Counted from the first letter of the stretch, positions 1 to 9,160 are shown. The stretch: DNA of 60,752 nucleotides from Lutibacter sp. B2 (GCA_015686845.1 JADPRS010000022.1:1-60752), one strand, 5' to 3'. Notes: a model not told the origin generated them from the sequence alone. Numbers and translations are program-made.

Positions 1-1393
1 TCCAAAGCTTTAATGTAGTTAGTGCTGAGTGTCCACGATATTTACTATCTCTTACAATTCTTCTAATTAATCTACCATCTGTAGTAGGAATACGATTATG
101 ATTATCAATATTTAGTTGCGTAAGTGCACTAATATAAATTTTGAATTTTTTATCATGAGAAATACTTTGTGTCAACTGATCATTTAATCCATGAATACCT
201 TCTATAATGATTGGTTGTTTTTTTGTAATCTCTAGATATTTTCCATTATATTCTCTTTCTCCCTTATAGAAATTAAAAGTAGGAATTTCTACTCTTTCTC
301 CATTTAACAATTTCGTTAGATGGTTATTAAATAATTCTAATTCTACCGCTTCTAGTGCTTCAAAATCATATTCTCCATTTTCATCTATAGGTGTATGCTC
401 CCTGTTTACAAAATAATCATCCAGGGATACGGAAATAGGTTTTAATCCATTTACTTTTAATTGAATAGCTAATCTCTGTGCAAATGTAGTTTTCCCTGAA
501 GAGGATGGTCCTGCAATTAAAATAATTCTCTTATTTTCTTCTGTAATACGATTTGCAATTTCAACAATCTTTTTTTCATGTAATCCTTCTGCAATTCTAA
601 TTAATTCTGGATACGTATCTTTTTGTATCTGTTTATTTAAATCGGCAACATAGGGAACCTCCATAATTCCGCCCCATTTTTCGGCCTCTCTAAATATGCT
701 AGCTAGCTTTTTTTGTTCTTTAAACTCTGGTAATTCATTTGGATTTGATTTTTCAGGAAATCTTAGAATTAATCCTGGCTCATAGTATTTTAATTCAAAT
801 AATTTAAGATATCCTGTACTCGGAACCATATATCCATAAAAATAATTTTGTAGCCATCCACAACTATAAATGTTTATTTCATTTTCATCTCTGAACTCCA
901 TTAATTTAGTTTTTGCACTCATACCTAAGTCAGTAAATATATTTCTTGCCTTTTCTAAAGATACACTATTTTTTAATAAAGGCACATCGTCCTTTACTAT
1001 TTCATCCATTCTATCTTCAATTTTGGAAACATCCTCTTTGTTAATTTTTCTTTTATCATGAATTTCACAATACAATCCCTTACTTAAAGAATGCTCTACG
1101 GTCACTTTAGCCTTTGGGAATATTTCCATAGCTGCCCTGATAAATACAAAAGATAAACTTCTTTGATAAATTCGACTTCCATCTGCAGTAGTTACATCTA
1201 TAAATTCAATGTTACAAGCATCTTCTACTTCATAAGTTAACTCTCTTAATTCATTATTTACTTTAGCAGCTACAATAGTAGCGTCCTTTTCACCTTTAAC
1301 TTCTTGAATAATTTGAGCAATTGTCATTCCTTTATTTATTTCTATCTTTTCATTATTATTTATAGAAATTTTAATCTTATTTTTATCTAACAT
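1..1393 (-). CDS. Nucleoside kinase with TGS domain (uridine kinase-like), 3' end cut by window
   Basis: The frame is open from an ATG at 1393 to the window edge, about 464 codons, so the C-terminus is missing. Residues 1-65 look like a TGS domain. The next part resembles the second accessory domain of threonyl-tRNA synthetase (VTVEHSLSKGLYCEIH). From about residue 290 there is a phosphoribulokinase/uridine-kinase-like ATPase with the P-loop GPSSSGKTTFAQ and a following SVSLDDYF segment. This arrangement is known in Firmicutes as a TGS-domain nucleoside kinase, probably phosphorylating uridine or a related nucleoside in the cytoplasm; the exact substrate cannot be read from sequence. An AAGGAGGATG Shine-Dalgarno overlaps the region just before the start. 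It is the last minus-strand gene seen at this end. Confidence 0.88.
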   Translation of the reverse strand, partial: MLDKNKIKISINNNEKIEINKGMTIAQIIQEVKGEKDATIVAAKVNNELRELTYEVEDACNIEFIDVTTADGSRIYQRSLSFVFIRAAMEIFPKAKVTVEHSLSKGLYCEIHDKRKINKEDVSKIEDRMDEIVKDDVPLLKNSVSLEKARNIFTDLGMSAKTKLMEFRDENEINIYSCGWLQNYFYGYMVPSTGYLKLFELKYYEPGLILRFPEKSNPNELPEFKEQKKLASIFREAEKWGGIMEVPYVADLNKQIQKDTYPELIRIAEGLHEKKIVEIANRITEENKRIILIAGPSSSGKTTFAQRLAIQLKVNGLKPISVSLDDYFVNREHTPIDENGEYDFEALEAVELELFNNHLTKLLNGERVEIPTFNFYKGEREYNGKYLEITKKQPIIIEGIHGLNDQLTQSISHDKKFKIYISALTQLNIDNHNRIPTTDGRLIRRIVRDSKYRGHSALTTLKLW

Positions 1394-1502
1394 GATCCAT
1401 CCTCCTTGATGACATATTAACTATGTCTATGTATAAATCAATTTTATTATACCCCATATTAACGTACTATTAACTATTTATTATATTCTTTACACTATAT
1501 AG

Positions 1503-1536
1503 TAAAAAAAAATTCCTGTCCCCAGGAATTTTTTTA
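1503..1536 (-). terminator. Rho-independent terminator of the CBS gene
   Basis: A-run, AATTCCTG stem, TCCC loop, CAGGAATT stem and T-run form a symmetric hairpin just past the stop of the CBS-pair gene. The run of A on the plus strand gives the U-tract for the minus-strand transcript. Confidence 0.75.
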
Positions 1537-1540
1537 TTTA

Positions 1541-1957
1541 TTATTTTGTTGGTTGAGAAATACTACTTAATGCTTGTCCTGCTTCATTTTCATATATGTT
1601 TACAGTAGATAAGTCGCCAATAGACAAAATACCTACCATTTTTCCGTTTTCCATAACAGGTAATCTTCTTATTTGATTTTGAGCCATAATATTTGCAGCT
1701 TCATGTGCATCCATATCAGGTGTAGCAGATACTATATTTTTAGACATAACATCTTTTGCACTTGCACTCATATTACCTACAGATACACCTTTTAATACAA
1801 TATCTCTATCTGTCACTACACCAACTGCCACATTATTACTATCACAAATGGGAATAGATCCTACATTTAATTCTTTCATTTTATTGGCTAGCTGTTCTAG
1901 GGATGTATCTGGTGTAGCACTTGCTACTTGGTTCGTCATTAAATCTTTTACTTTCAT
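1541..1957 (-). CDS. Tandem CBS-domain protein
   Basis: This 138-aa protein is almost entirely two CBS motifs (about residues 1-60 and 68-130), with the typical V.DLMT and VTDRDI elements in the first and ARDVMS-like and LSIGDLS elements in the second. Stand-alone CBS pairs of this size bind adenosyl nucleotides and act as energy or ligand sensors; the partner here is not evident. It has its own AGGAGGT ribosome-binding site and terminator, and neither neighbour overlaps it, so it is probably monocistronic. The family is clear, the physiological role is not. Confidence 0.88.
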   Translation of the reverse strand: MKVKDLMTNQVASATPDTSLEQLANKMKELNVGSIPICDSNNVAVGVVTDRDIVLKGVSVGNMSASAKDVMSKNIVSATPDMDAHEAANIMAQNQIRRLPVMENGKMVGILSIGDLSTVNIYENEAGQALSSISQPTK

Positions 1958-2056
1958 CCTATTACCTCCTCTTTTAATTTAGCTCGTATTTATCATATGC
2001 AATTTTCGCATTAAATAAACAAGTAAATATTATTTAGGAGGTATATCTTATAATAT

Positions 2057-2578
2057 TTAATCCACAGAACCTATTTGGGAAAAAGGATATAATCGAACTA
2101 ACACTTTTCCTCTAACAACTTCTAATGGAACAAATCCTACTCTCTCATCTCTACTATCTAAGCTATTCTCCCGATTATCTCCCATAGCAAAAATAGTATC
2201 TTCTGGAACTTTTACATTTATTTCTCCTGATGTATAATTTCCATTAATATATGGTTCATTCAATATTTTACCATTTACACTTACTTCTCCATCTTTCACT
2301 TCAATTTCATCGCCAGCAACAGCAATTACTCTTTTAATCAAATCTTTTTCTTTTCCATCTTCTGTTTTTAAATGAGATTTAAATACAACGATATCGCCTT
2401 TTTCTGGTTCATGCATCATATAAGGTATTTTATTTATAATCAAATAATTATATGGGCTCAATGTAGGGTACATTGAATATCCTTTTACCAAAGTGGGCCT
2501 TACAAAAGCAGTTATAACCATTGCAATAACTACTGATATAACGATTGTCTTAATCCATTCTAAAATCTCCTTCTTCAT
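2057..2578 (-). CDS. lepB: Signal peptidase I
   Basis: A 173-aa membrane serine protease that removes signal peptides from exported proteins. One N-terminal membrane segment (about residues 8-28) is followed by the catalytic serine in GYSMYPTL, the catalytic lysine in LIKRVIAVAGD and the C-terminal signature AMGDNRENSLDSR. Length is typical of the short P-type enzymes of Firmicutes. Two starts are possible: a GTG at 2587 that sits too close to the AAGGAG site, and the ATG at 2578 used here. It follows the HEPN-type gene after a short gap and may be co-transcribed with it. Confidence 0.93.
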   Translation of the reverse strand: MKKEILEWIKTIVISVVIAMVITAFVRPTLVKGYSMYPTLSPYNYLIINKIPYMMHEPEKGDIVVFKSHLKTEDGKEKDLIKRVIAVAGDEIEVKDGEVSVNGKILNEPYINGNYTSGEINVKVPEDTIFAMGDNRENSLDSRDERVGFVPLEVVRGKVLVRLYPFSQIGSVD

Positions 2579-2624
2579 ATCCTTCACATCTCCTTCTAAA
2601 ATTTGTCCACTCCTATTCTACCAC

Positions 2625-3434
2625 TTATTTATTCTCTAAACAATTACTGTAACTATCTTTCTCTATCTCATTGGTTAAATATCTATTTATTTTATCATAT
2701 GAATTTCTTACTATTTTAACATCCATTTTTTTAAATACCAAAATAAAATCATTTATTATATTAAAAGGATCTCCATAAATATTTTCAAGAACTTCTTTAT
2801 TTACCCCTTTAAAACCATGTCCACAAATACAATCATTTCTAAGTTCAATAATTTTATTCATTTTATCTGAGTTTAGAACCTCTAATACTTTCATATATCT
2901 TTTATCATTCTTTAAATATTTATTTATATAACTAGTTATTGCAAAACTCAAGTTTGGGTTATATATTTTATACTTTTTTCTTAATATTTTTAGAATCATT
3001 CTTTTAGATACAACCTCTGTCATAAAAGAAAATTTATCTTTTCCTACATGATTTTTAACAAATATATATTTTAAAACTGCTTCTTTCATTCGATATACCC
3101 TACTTAAAAAGTCAATATAACGCCTATTTATTAATTGGATCTTTGTATTTTCTAGAAGTTCTGAAAAAATTTCATCTGGTTTTCCAGCAACCAATCCTTC
3201 TAAATTTATTTTCATATCTCTTATTTGCCTATCTTTTATTTGATTTTCTATTAAATCATCCACCTCTTGTATAGCCGACTGAAAATCAAAATTCAATCGA
3301 TATTTACAGCAATATAAGACTTTTAAAGCCCTTATATTTACATCCTCTTCCATCTTCATTATTTCAATGGCTCCTCTATAATCAAAACGTTCAATCAATT
3401 TTTCCATCAATTGTATATTAGAGCTTGTGTTCAT
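2625..3434 (-). CDS. Orphan HEPN-type (Csm6-like) putative ribonuclease
   Basis: A 269-aa helical, basic protein not tied to any pathway here. Near the C-terminus it has ELRNDCICGHGFKGVN, with R at about 199 and H at about 206. This fits the R-x(4-6)-H catalytic signature of HEPN RNases, including the polar residue right after R. The segment after it is reminiscent of the HEPN part of Csm6, the CRISPR type III accessory RNase. I see no Rossmann-like CARF sensor domain in the N-terminal half, and no CRISPR array or cas gene in the window. The start at 3434 is preferred to an upstream ATG at 3458 because GAGGGGG lies 9 nt before it. It follows an RluD-like gene after a 27-nt gap. Assignment to HEPN rests on the motif only. 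Confidence 0.6.
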   Translation of the reverse strand: MNTSSNIQLMEKLIERFDYRGAIEIMKMEEDVNIRALKVLYCCKYRLNFDFQSAIQEVDDLIENQIKDRQIRDMKINLEGLVAGKPDEIFSELLENTKIQLINRRYIDFLSRVYRMKEAVLKYIFVKNHVGKDKFSFMTEVVSKRMILKILRKKYKIYNPNLSFAITSYINKYLKNDKRYMKVLEVLNSDKMNKIIELRNDCICGHGFKGVNKEVLENIYGDPFNIINDFILVFKKMDVKIVRNSYDKINRYLTNEIEKDSYSNCLENK

Positions 3435-3461
3435 GTTAAAAGGCCCCCTCAGAGTCATATT

Positions 3462-4430
3462 TTAAAACAGTTGTTCCTTTATATTTTCAAAATTTGAAGA
3501 GAGTCTTGCAGTAAAGTTCTTTCCTTCAAGATACTTTAAATTCCCTATACATTTGTGAAATGTTATTTTATAGGCATGTAAAAACTGATACTTCAACTTA
3601 AATTTATCTTTAAAAATTTTATTTACTTTTTCATCTCCATATTTATCATCTCCAACAATAGGGTGAGATCTGCTGGATAAATGCAGTCGTATTTGATGGG
3701 TTCTCCCTGTTATTATTTCTACTTCAAGCAAGCTATATTGGTTACTCGTTTTTATAGGCTTATATTTAGTATAAATAAATTTTGCTTTTTCCGTTTCATT
3801 TGATACTAATTTGACACAATTTGAATTTGTATCTTTGATTAAATATCCTTTTAGCTCTTCCCCATTCTTGATCTGCCCTTTTACGATTGTTAAATAATAT
3901 TTTCTTATATACTCTTTTTTTCGTACCATCTCATTTAAATTTTGTAATGTTTCATAATTCTTTGCAATGATTACGATCCCACTTGTATTTCTATCTAAAC
4001 GATTCACACTTGCAGGAACAAAGGTTTTTTCCTCTTTCGGATTATACTCTCCTTGATCATATAAATACTTGATTACTTGATTGACTAAAGTATTTTCTTG
4101 TTCTTTATGATCTTCATGAACTAAAAGCCCTTGAGGCTTATTTACTAAAATCAAATTTTCATCTTCATAGACAATATCAAAATTTCTTTTTACATTATAA
4201 ATAGTCTTTTCTTCTAAGAACCCTTTTATCGTGTCTTCACTTAAATACAATTGAATTTGATCTTCTTCCTTCAATATATAGTCTTGAGGAGTTCTTTGAT
4301 TATTTAGTTTAATATTTTTTTTTCTAATCATTTTATATATAAATCCCATAGAAGCCTTTGGCATATATTTTCTAAGAAATTTATCGATTCTTTGATTTGC
4401 TTCATTTTTTCCTATAGTTATTTCTCTCAT
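3462..4430 (-). CDS. RluA/RluD-family pseudouridine synthase
   Basis: A 322-aa RNA pseudouridine synthase. Residues 1-65 form an S4-like RNA-binding domain, followed by the catalytic domain with VNKPQGLLVHED, the catalytic-aspartate motif NRLDRNTSGIVI (the family consensus HRLDRDTSG, with N for the first H and for the second D) and the GRTHQIRLHL motif. The catalytic aspartate is kept. The substrate uridine (23S rRNA or tRNA) cannot be decided. AGAGGTGAAG precedes the ATG. The orphan HEPN gene follows closely on the same strand. Confidence 0.9.
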   Translation of the reverse strand: MREITIGKNEANQRIDKFLRKYMPKASMGFIYKMIRKKNIKLNNQRTPQDYILKEEDQIQLYLSEDTIKGFLEEKTIYNVKRNFDIVYEDENLILVNKPQGLLVHEDHKEQENTLVNQVIKYLYDQGEYNPKEEKTFVPASVNRLDRNTSGIVIIAKNYETLQNLNEMVRKKEYIRKYYLTIVKGQIKNGEELKGYLIKDTNSNCVKLVSNETEKAKFIYTKYKPIKTSNQYSLLEVEIITGRTHQIRLHLSSRSHPIVGDDKYGDEKVNKIFKDKFKLKYQFLHAYKITFHKCIGNLKYLEGKNFTARLSSNFENIKEQLF

Positions 4431-4558
4431 TTTACTTCACCTCTACTATATTATGCCATAGTTATTATAAATTTTCATATACAATAAGTAGTTTATTTTT
4501 ACAAAAAATTATGTTATCCTTAAAATATGTAATTAACAATAGAAAAGAGGCGTTCAAA

Positions 4559-5059
4559 ATGTTTGAAAGATTAAAAGATATGTTATATGCTATTAGCGAC
4601 CTTATACTGGCATTTTTCATCGTTATTTTAATGGGTGGAATTATTACTTGGCAGGTAACTGATTCATTGGCATATTCAAAAACAAAAGCAATCAATTATT
4701 CTAATGATGCGTCTACGACTATCGCTGATGGATCACAAAATAATACGATTATACCCACAGAAGAAACGCCTAAAGAACCTACTGAAACTACTGAGAAACC
4801 TACTGAAGAAGAACCTTCTAATACAAATACGACTGTAGCCAAACCTACGATCATAAAAGTAACAATTCCTAATGGTTCTCCGGGAATAAAGATTGGACGT
4901 ATTTTGAAAGAGAATGGTTTAATTGAAGATGTAAATTTATTTACTACCAAAACAGAAAGTTTACATATGGGTTCAAAACTTAAGTCTGGAACGTTCTCTA
5001 TAGAGACAGGCACTTCTATGGAAGATATTATATATATTATTGCAGGCAAGAAAAAATAG
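4559..5059 (+). CDS. Membrane-anchored MltG/YceG LysM-like fragment protein
   Basis: A 166-aa protein with one membrane segment (about residues 13-35), then a Thr/Glu/Pro-rich linker of about 50 residues, then a C-terminal domain of about 65 residues. That domain (IPNGSPGIKIGRILKENGLI ... LKSGTFSIETGTSMEDII) matches the LysM-like N-terminal subdomain of the endolytic transglycosylase MltG. The catalytic part of MltG is absent, so it may bind peptidoglycan or a partner without cutting. The start follows AAAGAGG at a 7-8 nt distance. Similar short proteins exist in Clostridia; I cannot name a function. Confidence 0.7.
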   Translation: MFERLKDMLYAISDLILAFFIVILMGGIITWQVTDSLAYSKTKAINYSNDASTTIADGSQNNTIIPTEETPKEPTETTEKPTEEEPSNTNTTVAKPTIIKVTIPNGSPGIKIGRILKENGLIEDVNLFTTKTESLHMGSKLKSGTFSIETGTSMEDIIYIIAGKKK

Positions 5060-5084
5060 AGCTAATTCAATAGCTCTATTTTTT
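5051..5084. terminator. Bidirectional terminator
   Basis: The arms AAAAAATAGAGCTA and TAGCTCTATTTTTT are perfectly complementary around a six-base loop. They lie between two convergent genes and serve both strands. Confidence 0.85.
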
Positions 5085-5361
5085 ATTCATCCTCATTTAA
5101 AAATTTCATTACTTGTTCTAATTTCTTTTTTTGTTTTTCGTCTAAAAACTCTTTCATCTGCTCCATTGCCTGCATTTGCTTTTTATATTTTGAAGTATTT
5201 TGCATCATACTTCCCTTTAATTTCTTTAACTCCTTCATAATTTCATCTTCATTTTTGTCTTCATATTTATTAGATAATTCTTTCATCATTTTCTTTTGTT
5301 CAGCATTTGGTTGTATATTACCCATTGACTTCATTAATTCCTCCAACTTTTTTTTATCCAT
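5083..5361 (-). CDS. Small Lys/Glu/Met-rich helical protein, unknown
   Basis: A 92-aa, highly charged protein (MDKKKLEELMKSMG...), very likely all alpha-helical or coiled coil, with no membrane segment and no cysteine. GGAGGTAGGAAT precedes the ATG. It converges on the MltG-like gene and shares its terminator. Function is unknown; the composition resembles small scaffold or sporulation-associated proteins, but that is not evidence for either. Confidence 0.7.
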   Translation of the reverse strand: MDKKKLEELMKSMGNIQPNAEQKKMMKELSNKYEDKNEDEIMKELKKLKGSMMQNTSKYKKQMQAMEQMKEFLDEKQKKKLEQVMKFLNEDE

Positions 5362-5497
5362 ATTCCTACCTCCATAATCAAATTTAACTCTCTAAAACGT
5401 ATGAACAAAAAAACACTTTTATTCTTACTAAATTCTCGTAACACATTTTTTTATATGGAATATGATAAATCAAAGAGTTTTTTTTAGGAGGTTTACC

Positions 5498-6175
5498 ATG
5501 AATGATCTAATTCCTGTTACAAATCAAGATTTAAATGATTTCTTACAAGAACTGAGCATAGCTGGAATTTTACCATCTAACAATAAAGTTTTATTTTTGA
5601 TCGCGCCTGTATTATTTTTTGTTTTCTTAAAAAACAATTCGACCAATACATTCCCTAGGCTCAATGCGTCCGTCCATAATAAAGAAGATGATAATTCTAC
5701 CACAAAAGAAAATACCCTAGACAAAATGTCTTATTTACTAGAAAATCTAAAAAAAGCCAATCATCTAAATACCTTAAGAAAAAATATAATATCTAAAAAT
5801 GAGGGCACAGGAAAAATAAATTTAAGTTCTATCAAAGAAATGCTTCGTGTTTTTAATACGAACTCAAATCAAAGTTCAAATTCTCAAATACAACACATTT
5901 CCACTATATTATCAGTTTTAGATAAAGTCAAAGATGTAAAAACAGTCTTGGCTGTAAAAAAAGCGCTTCAACCAACGGAGGATGGTGACATATCTTCACA
6001 AATCAATAATGTAATTGAAGTAATTGGCCCTATGTTGCCAAAAGAACATGCAGACAAAGTTGAGAATTTCAAGAAAATGTTTAACATGATGAAAATTATG
6101 TCCGCCTTTGATGATAGCGATGACGAAGAAAGTGAAGAAATTTTAGATTCAAAGGAAGAAAATCTAGATCACTAA
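5498..6175 (+). CDS. Hypothetical membrane-anchored protein
   Basis: A 225-aa protein with one likely membrane segment at about residues 28-46 (KVLFLIAPVLFFVFL) and a polar, Ser/Asn/Lys-rich remainder ending in an acidic tail (DDSDDEESEE). The start at 5498 is set by TAGGAGG seven bases upstream; an in-frame ATG at 5462 has no such site. No family was recognised. It ends just before a bidirectional terminator. Confidence 0.7.
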   Translation: MNDLIPVTNQDLNDFLQELSIAGILPSNNKVLFLIAPVLFFVFLKNNSTNTFPRLNASVHNKEDDNSTTKENTLDKMSYLLENLKKANHLNTLRKNIISKNEGTGKINLSSIKEMLRVFNTNSNQSSNSQIQHISTILSVLDKVKDVKTVLAVKKALQPTEDGDISSQINNVIEVIGPMLPKEHADKVENFKKMFNMMKIMSAFDDSDDEESEEILDSKEENLDH

Positions 6176-6203
6176 AGGTGAAGCTATTCTTCACCTTTTT
6201 ACC
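6172..6203. terminator. Bidirectional terminator
   Basis: AAAGGTGAAG and CTTCACCTTTTT arms with a CTATT loop, between convergent genes. Confidence 0.8.
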
Positions 6204-6921
6204 TGTTCTTTAAAATATTTAATTCTTCTTCTATTAACTCTCTATATTCCCCTAATCTTAAAGATTCATCAAGCGCTAAATCGCCCATAGCCAATCTCTT
6301 TAAATAAGTCACTTTTTTACCAACCGCTTCAAACATTCTCTTTACTTGATGAAATTTCCCTTCATGTATGATTAATTCTATTTCTGAGTTACTATCGCTT
6401 TTTATAATCTTGAGCTTTCCTGGCAATGTTTTATACCCATCCTCTAATACTACTCCTTCTTCAAATTTAACAATATCATCTTCTGTTACCGTCCCCTCAA
6501 TATGAGCATAATAGGTTTTAGGAACATGTTTTTTAGGAGCTAATAACTCATGGGCTAACTTTCCGTCATTGGTCAAAAGTAATAATCCTTCGGTATCCTT
6601 ATCTAATCTACCTACTGGAAATGGATCAAATATTTTATAATTTTCACTCAATAAGTCAACAACTGTTTTTACTCGCTTATCAAAGCTTGCGGAAATAATC
6701 CCTTGTGGCTTATTCATCATTATATAAATAATCTCCTTGTACTCTACCCATTCTCCATCTACTTCTATTTTAGCCTCCTTTGGATTTATATGTAATTTCC
6801 CTTCTTTAACAACATCTCCATCCACTTTTATTCGTCCTTGTTTTAAAATTTGTTTAATCTCTCTTCTTGTTCCGTATCCCATATTACTAAGTATTTTATC
6901 TACTCTTTGTGTATTCGCCAT
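6199..6921 (-). CDS. RsuA/RluB-family pseudouridine synthase
   Basis: A 240-aa enzyme that isomerises a specific rRNA uridine. An S4 RNA-binding domain (about 1-60, QRVDKILSNMGYGTRREIKQ) precedes the catalytic domain with MMNKPQGIISA, the catalytic-aspartate motif GRLDKDTEGLLLLTNDG and the KFHQVKRMF motif. These are diagnostic of the RsuA/RluB/RluE group; in Firmicutes the usual member is RluB acting on 23S rRNA. It lies 12 nt downstream of the methyltransferase gene on the same strand, so the two are probably one rRNA-modification operon. Confidence 0.92.
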   Translation of the reverse strand: MANTQRVDKILSNMGYGTRREIKQILKQGRIKVDGDVVKEGKLHINPKEAKIEVDGEWVEYKEIIYIMMNKPQGIISASFDKRVKTVVDLLSENYKIFDPFPVGRLDKDTEGLLLLTNDGKLAHELLAPKKHVPKTYYAHIEGTVTEDDIVKFEEGVVLEDGYKTLPGKLKIIKSDSNSEIELIIHEGKFHQVKRMFEAVGKKVTYLKRLAMGDLALDESLRLGEYRELIEEELNILKNR

Positions 6922-6933
6922 AATTTCCTCCCA

Positions 6934-8289
6934 CTATAATAATCTCCACGATGCTGGATAATAATTTTTTAATGATGTTCCCATTTGTTTCGCCCATCCT
7001 AATGGAAAATGGTCAACACATACTAAAGTCCATCCTTTTTCTCCAGAAATATTCACCGTTTCTCCCTTTAAATATTTAATTGCTTCTACATCTGTACTCT
7101 TAAAATTTATCACTCTTTTTGCATCTTTATATGTAAGACCCATTGCCAGTGCTTGGCTTGGTTCAAATCTATTCTTTTTATACGTACCTAATAACCATCC
7201 AGTTCTTACAACTTTTAATCCTTTTAGAGATGGTACTTCTTTTGGTACAAGATATAAATTTTCCTTATAAACCCTAAAACGTCCTTCTAGAGATATATTT
7301 AAATTTTCATCTGCAAATTTATAGAAATCATCTAGTGGTATATGTTCTGGCTCCTCATCAAGTACGATTTTATTCTCTCTTGTATGGTCTTTTTCCATAA
7401 GTGCAAAAAAGTGCCCTTCTCCATGAATCTTATGTGGCCATAATCTTACACAAGCTTCTACCCTTTGATCATTATTTGCCCACGCTGCTTTTCCATGTGC
7501 AAAGCCATTATTTTTAGGCACATCTATCGTATTAAATTCATTATTTTTCTCTAAAAATTCATGAATCATTTGCTCATTCTCTTCTGGCGCAAATGTACAT
7601 GTAGAATATACTATTTTCCCATTTGACCCTATTGTCTCTCCAATACAATCCATAATTTGTCTTTGAATAGCTGCAAAAGTATCCGTCCAATCTTCTTTCC
7701 AATTTTTTATCATAGATGGATCTTTCCTAAACATACCTTCTCCTGAACAAGGTGCATCTACTAAAACACGATCAAAATAATTCGAAAAAAACTTAGTTAG
7801 ATTTTCTATCGTCTCATTTGTCACTATTGCATTTCGAATTCCAAATAATTCAATATTTTTTAGTATTGCCTTTACTCGATTCATATTGATATCATTGGTT
7901 ACAAGGACTCCTTGATTCTTTAGTTTGGTGCAAATTTGAATTGATTTTCCACCAGGTGCTGCACATAAATCAAGTACTTTATTTCCATACTCAACATCAA
8001 GTATTTCAACAGGTGCCATTGCACTAGGTTCTTGTATATAATAAAGGCCTGCATGATAATAAGGATGTTTTGCAGGTCTTTCGCCTTCTTCATAGTAAAA
8101 CCCATTTTCACACCATGGAACTCTAATCAATTTAAAAGGTGAAATTTCCAAAAAATCTTCTACGGAAATTTTCAATGTATTGATTCTCAAGCCTTGTAAT
8201 TTATCACACTCATAAGATTTATAAAATGCTTCAAACTCATCTTTTAATAATTCTTTCATTCTATCTAAATACGCTTGTGGTAATTTCAT
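6934..8289 (-). CDS. RsmF/NOL1-NOP2-Sun-family rRNA (cytosine-C5)-methyltransferase
   Basis: A 451-aa S-adenosylmethionine-dependent m5C methyltransferase. The SAM-binding Rossmann core starts near VLDLCAAPGGKSIQI; the two cysteines of the family lie in DAPCSGEGMFRKDP and YSTCTFAPEENEQM. The C-terminal 150 residues look like the PUA-like/NOL1 tail of the RsmF (YebU) subgroup, which modifies 16S rRNA in other bacteria. The start at 8289 follows AAAGAGGGAT; the frame stays open further upstream without a better site. The downstream RluB-like gene completes a two-gene rRNA-modification unit. Confidence 0.9.
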   Translation of the reverse strand: MKLPQAYLDRMKELLKDEFEAFYKSYECDKLQGLRINTLKISVEDFLEISPFKLIRVPWCENGFYYEEGERPAKHPYYHAGLYYIQEPSAMAPVEILDVEYGNKVLDLCAAPGGKSIQICTKLKNQGVLVTNDINMNRVKAILKNIELFGIRNAIVTNETIENLTKFFSNYFDRVLVDAPCSGEGMFRKDPSMIKNWKEDWTDTFAAIQRQIMDCIGETIGSNGKIVYSTCTFAPEENEQMIHEFLEKNNEFNTIDVPKNNGFAHGKAAWANNDQRVEACVRLWPHKIHGEGHFFALMEKDHTRENKIVLDEEPEHIPLDDFYKFADENLNISLEGRFRVYKENLYLVPKEVPSLKGLKVVRTGWLLGTYKKNRFEPSQALAMGLTYKDAKRVINFKSTDVEAIKYLKGETVNISGEKGWTLVCVDHFPLGWAKQMGTSLKNYYPASWRLL

Positions 8290-8342
8290 AGGATCCCTCT
8301 TTCTTCTTTGTATATTTAGCTTTTCAAACCATGAACAAAAGT

Positions 8343-8365
8343 ATACCCACCTTAAAAGGTGGGTT
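8343..8365 (-). terminator. Hairpin between pssA and the methyltransferase gene
   Basis: ACCCACCTT and AAGGTGGGT arms with a two-base loop lie 3' of pssA on the minus strand. The following T content is modest, so it is a weak terminator or a processing hairpin. Confidence 0.5.
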
Positions 8366-8372
8366 ATCATAA

Positions 8373-8903
8373 TTATCTCTTTTTTAATTTAATTCTTTTA
8401 CTTACCATTGCATATGATAAAAACAGCATTGCACCAAGCATAAATGACAAGCTTGTCACATACTTAGTAGAGTATAGGGCCATTAGTGCAACAAGTCCAC
8501 CACAAAGCGTGATAGGAATACCCATATATACGCCTTCAAATTCCATTACATTATATCTTGCTAATCGGACTGTTCCACAAAGAGCAAAAATCAATGTAAT
8601 GGCAATTCCTACAATTCCTGTTTCCATTAAATTAAGATTCCACATTAAAATAGCTGGTGCTATCCCAAAAGAGATCAAATCACATAATGAATCTAACTCT
8701 TTTCCAAAATCACTTACTACATCAAACTTTCTTGCAAGTTTTCCATCCATTCTATCCATCATTCCCGCGATAATAATCAACATAGCAGAACTACTATATT
8801 CCTCATAAAATATTGCGATAATCGCTAAAACGCCCAATGATAAATTTAAAAGCGTGAATAAATTCGGTATCTGACTCTTATATTTCACAATTAACCACCC
8901 CAT
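8373..8903 (-). CDS. pssA: CDP-diacylglycerol-serine O-phosphatidyltransferase
   Basis: A 176-aa integral membrane enzyme of the CDP-alcohol phosphatidyltransferase family, making phosphatidylserine from CDP-diacylglycerol and serine. The family motif DGx2ARx8Gx3Dx3D is intact (DGKLARKF...GKELDSLCD), followed by the FGIAPA segment of the PssA group. About six membrane segments fill the rest. Choice of PssA over PgsA rests on the short length and SLCDLISFGIAPA. No psd gene is seen beside it. Confidence 0.9.
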   Translation of the reverse strand: MGWLIVKYKSQIPNLFTLLNLSLGVLAIIAIFYEEYSSSAMLIIIAGMMDRMDGKLARKFDVVSDFGKELDSLCDLISFGIAPAILMWNLNLMETGIVGIAITLIFALCGTVRLARYNVMEFEGVYMGIPITLCGGLVALMALYSTKYVTSLSFMLGAMLFLSYAMVSKRIKLKKR

Positions 8904-9160
8904 ATATTATTAATATTAAAACTTGTTATCCTATCTTATAAAGTAAAACTTTCATTTGCAGTATCATTAAATTACACCTTCTCTCTATATATATTATTTT
9001 ACAGTAAAACTTTTATTCTATAAAGCTTTTTTTATGGTATTTTATAATTTATTATTATATAATTACAGATGAATAAAGTTAATTGTAATATTTTTCATTT
9101 TAAATATATATAATAACTTTATTTTATCCTATTTTAACATACTATTAAGGAGGTTTTATC

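Noticed and set aside
2035-2046. AGGAGGTATAT on the plus strand near the end of lepB
   Set aside because: No start codon with an open frame follows; chance match in AT-rich DNA.
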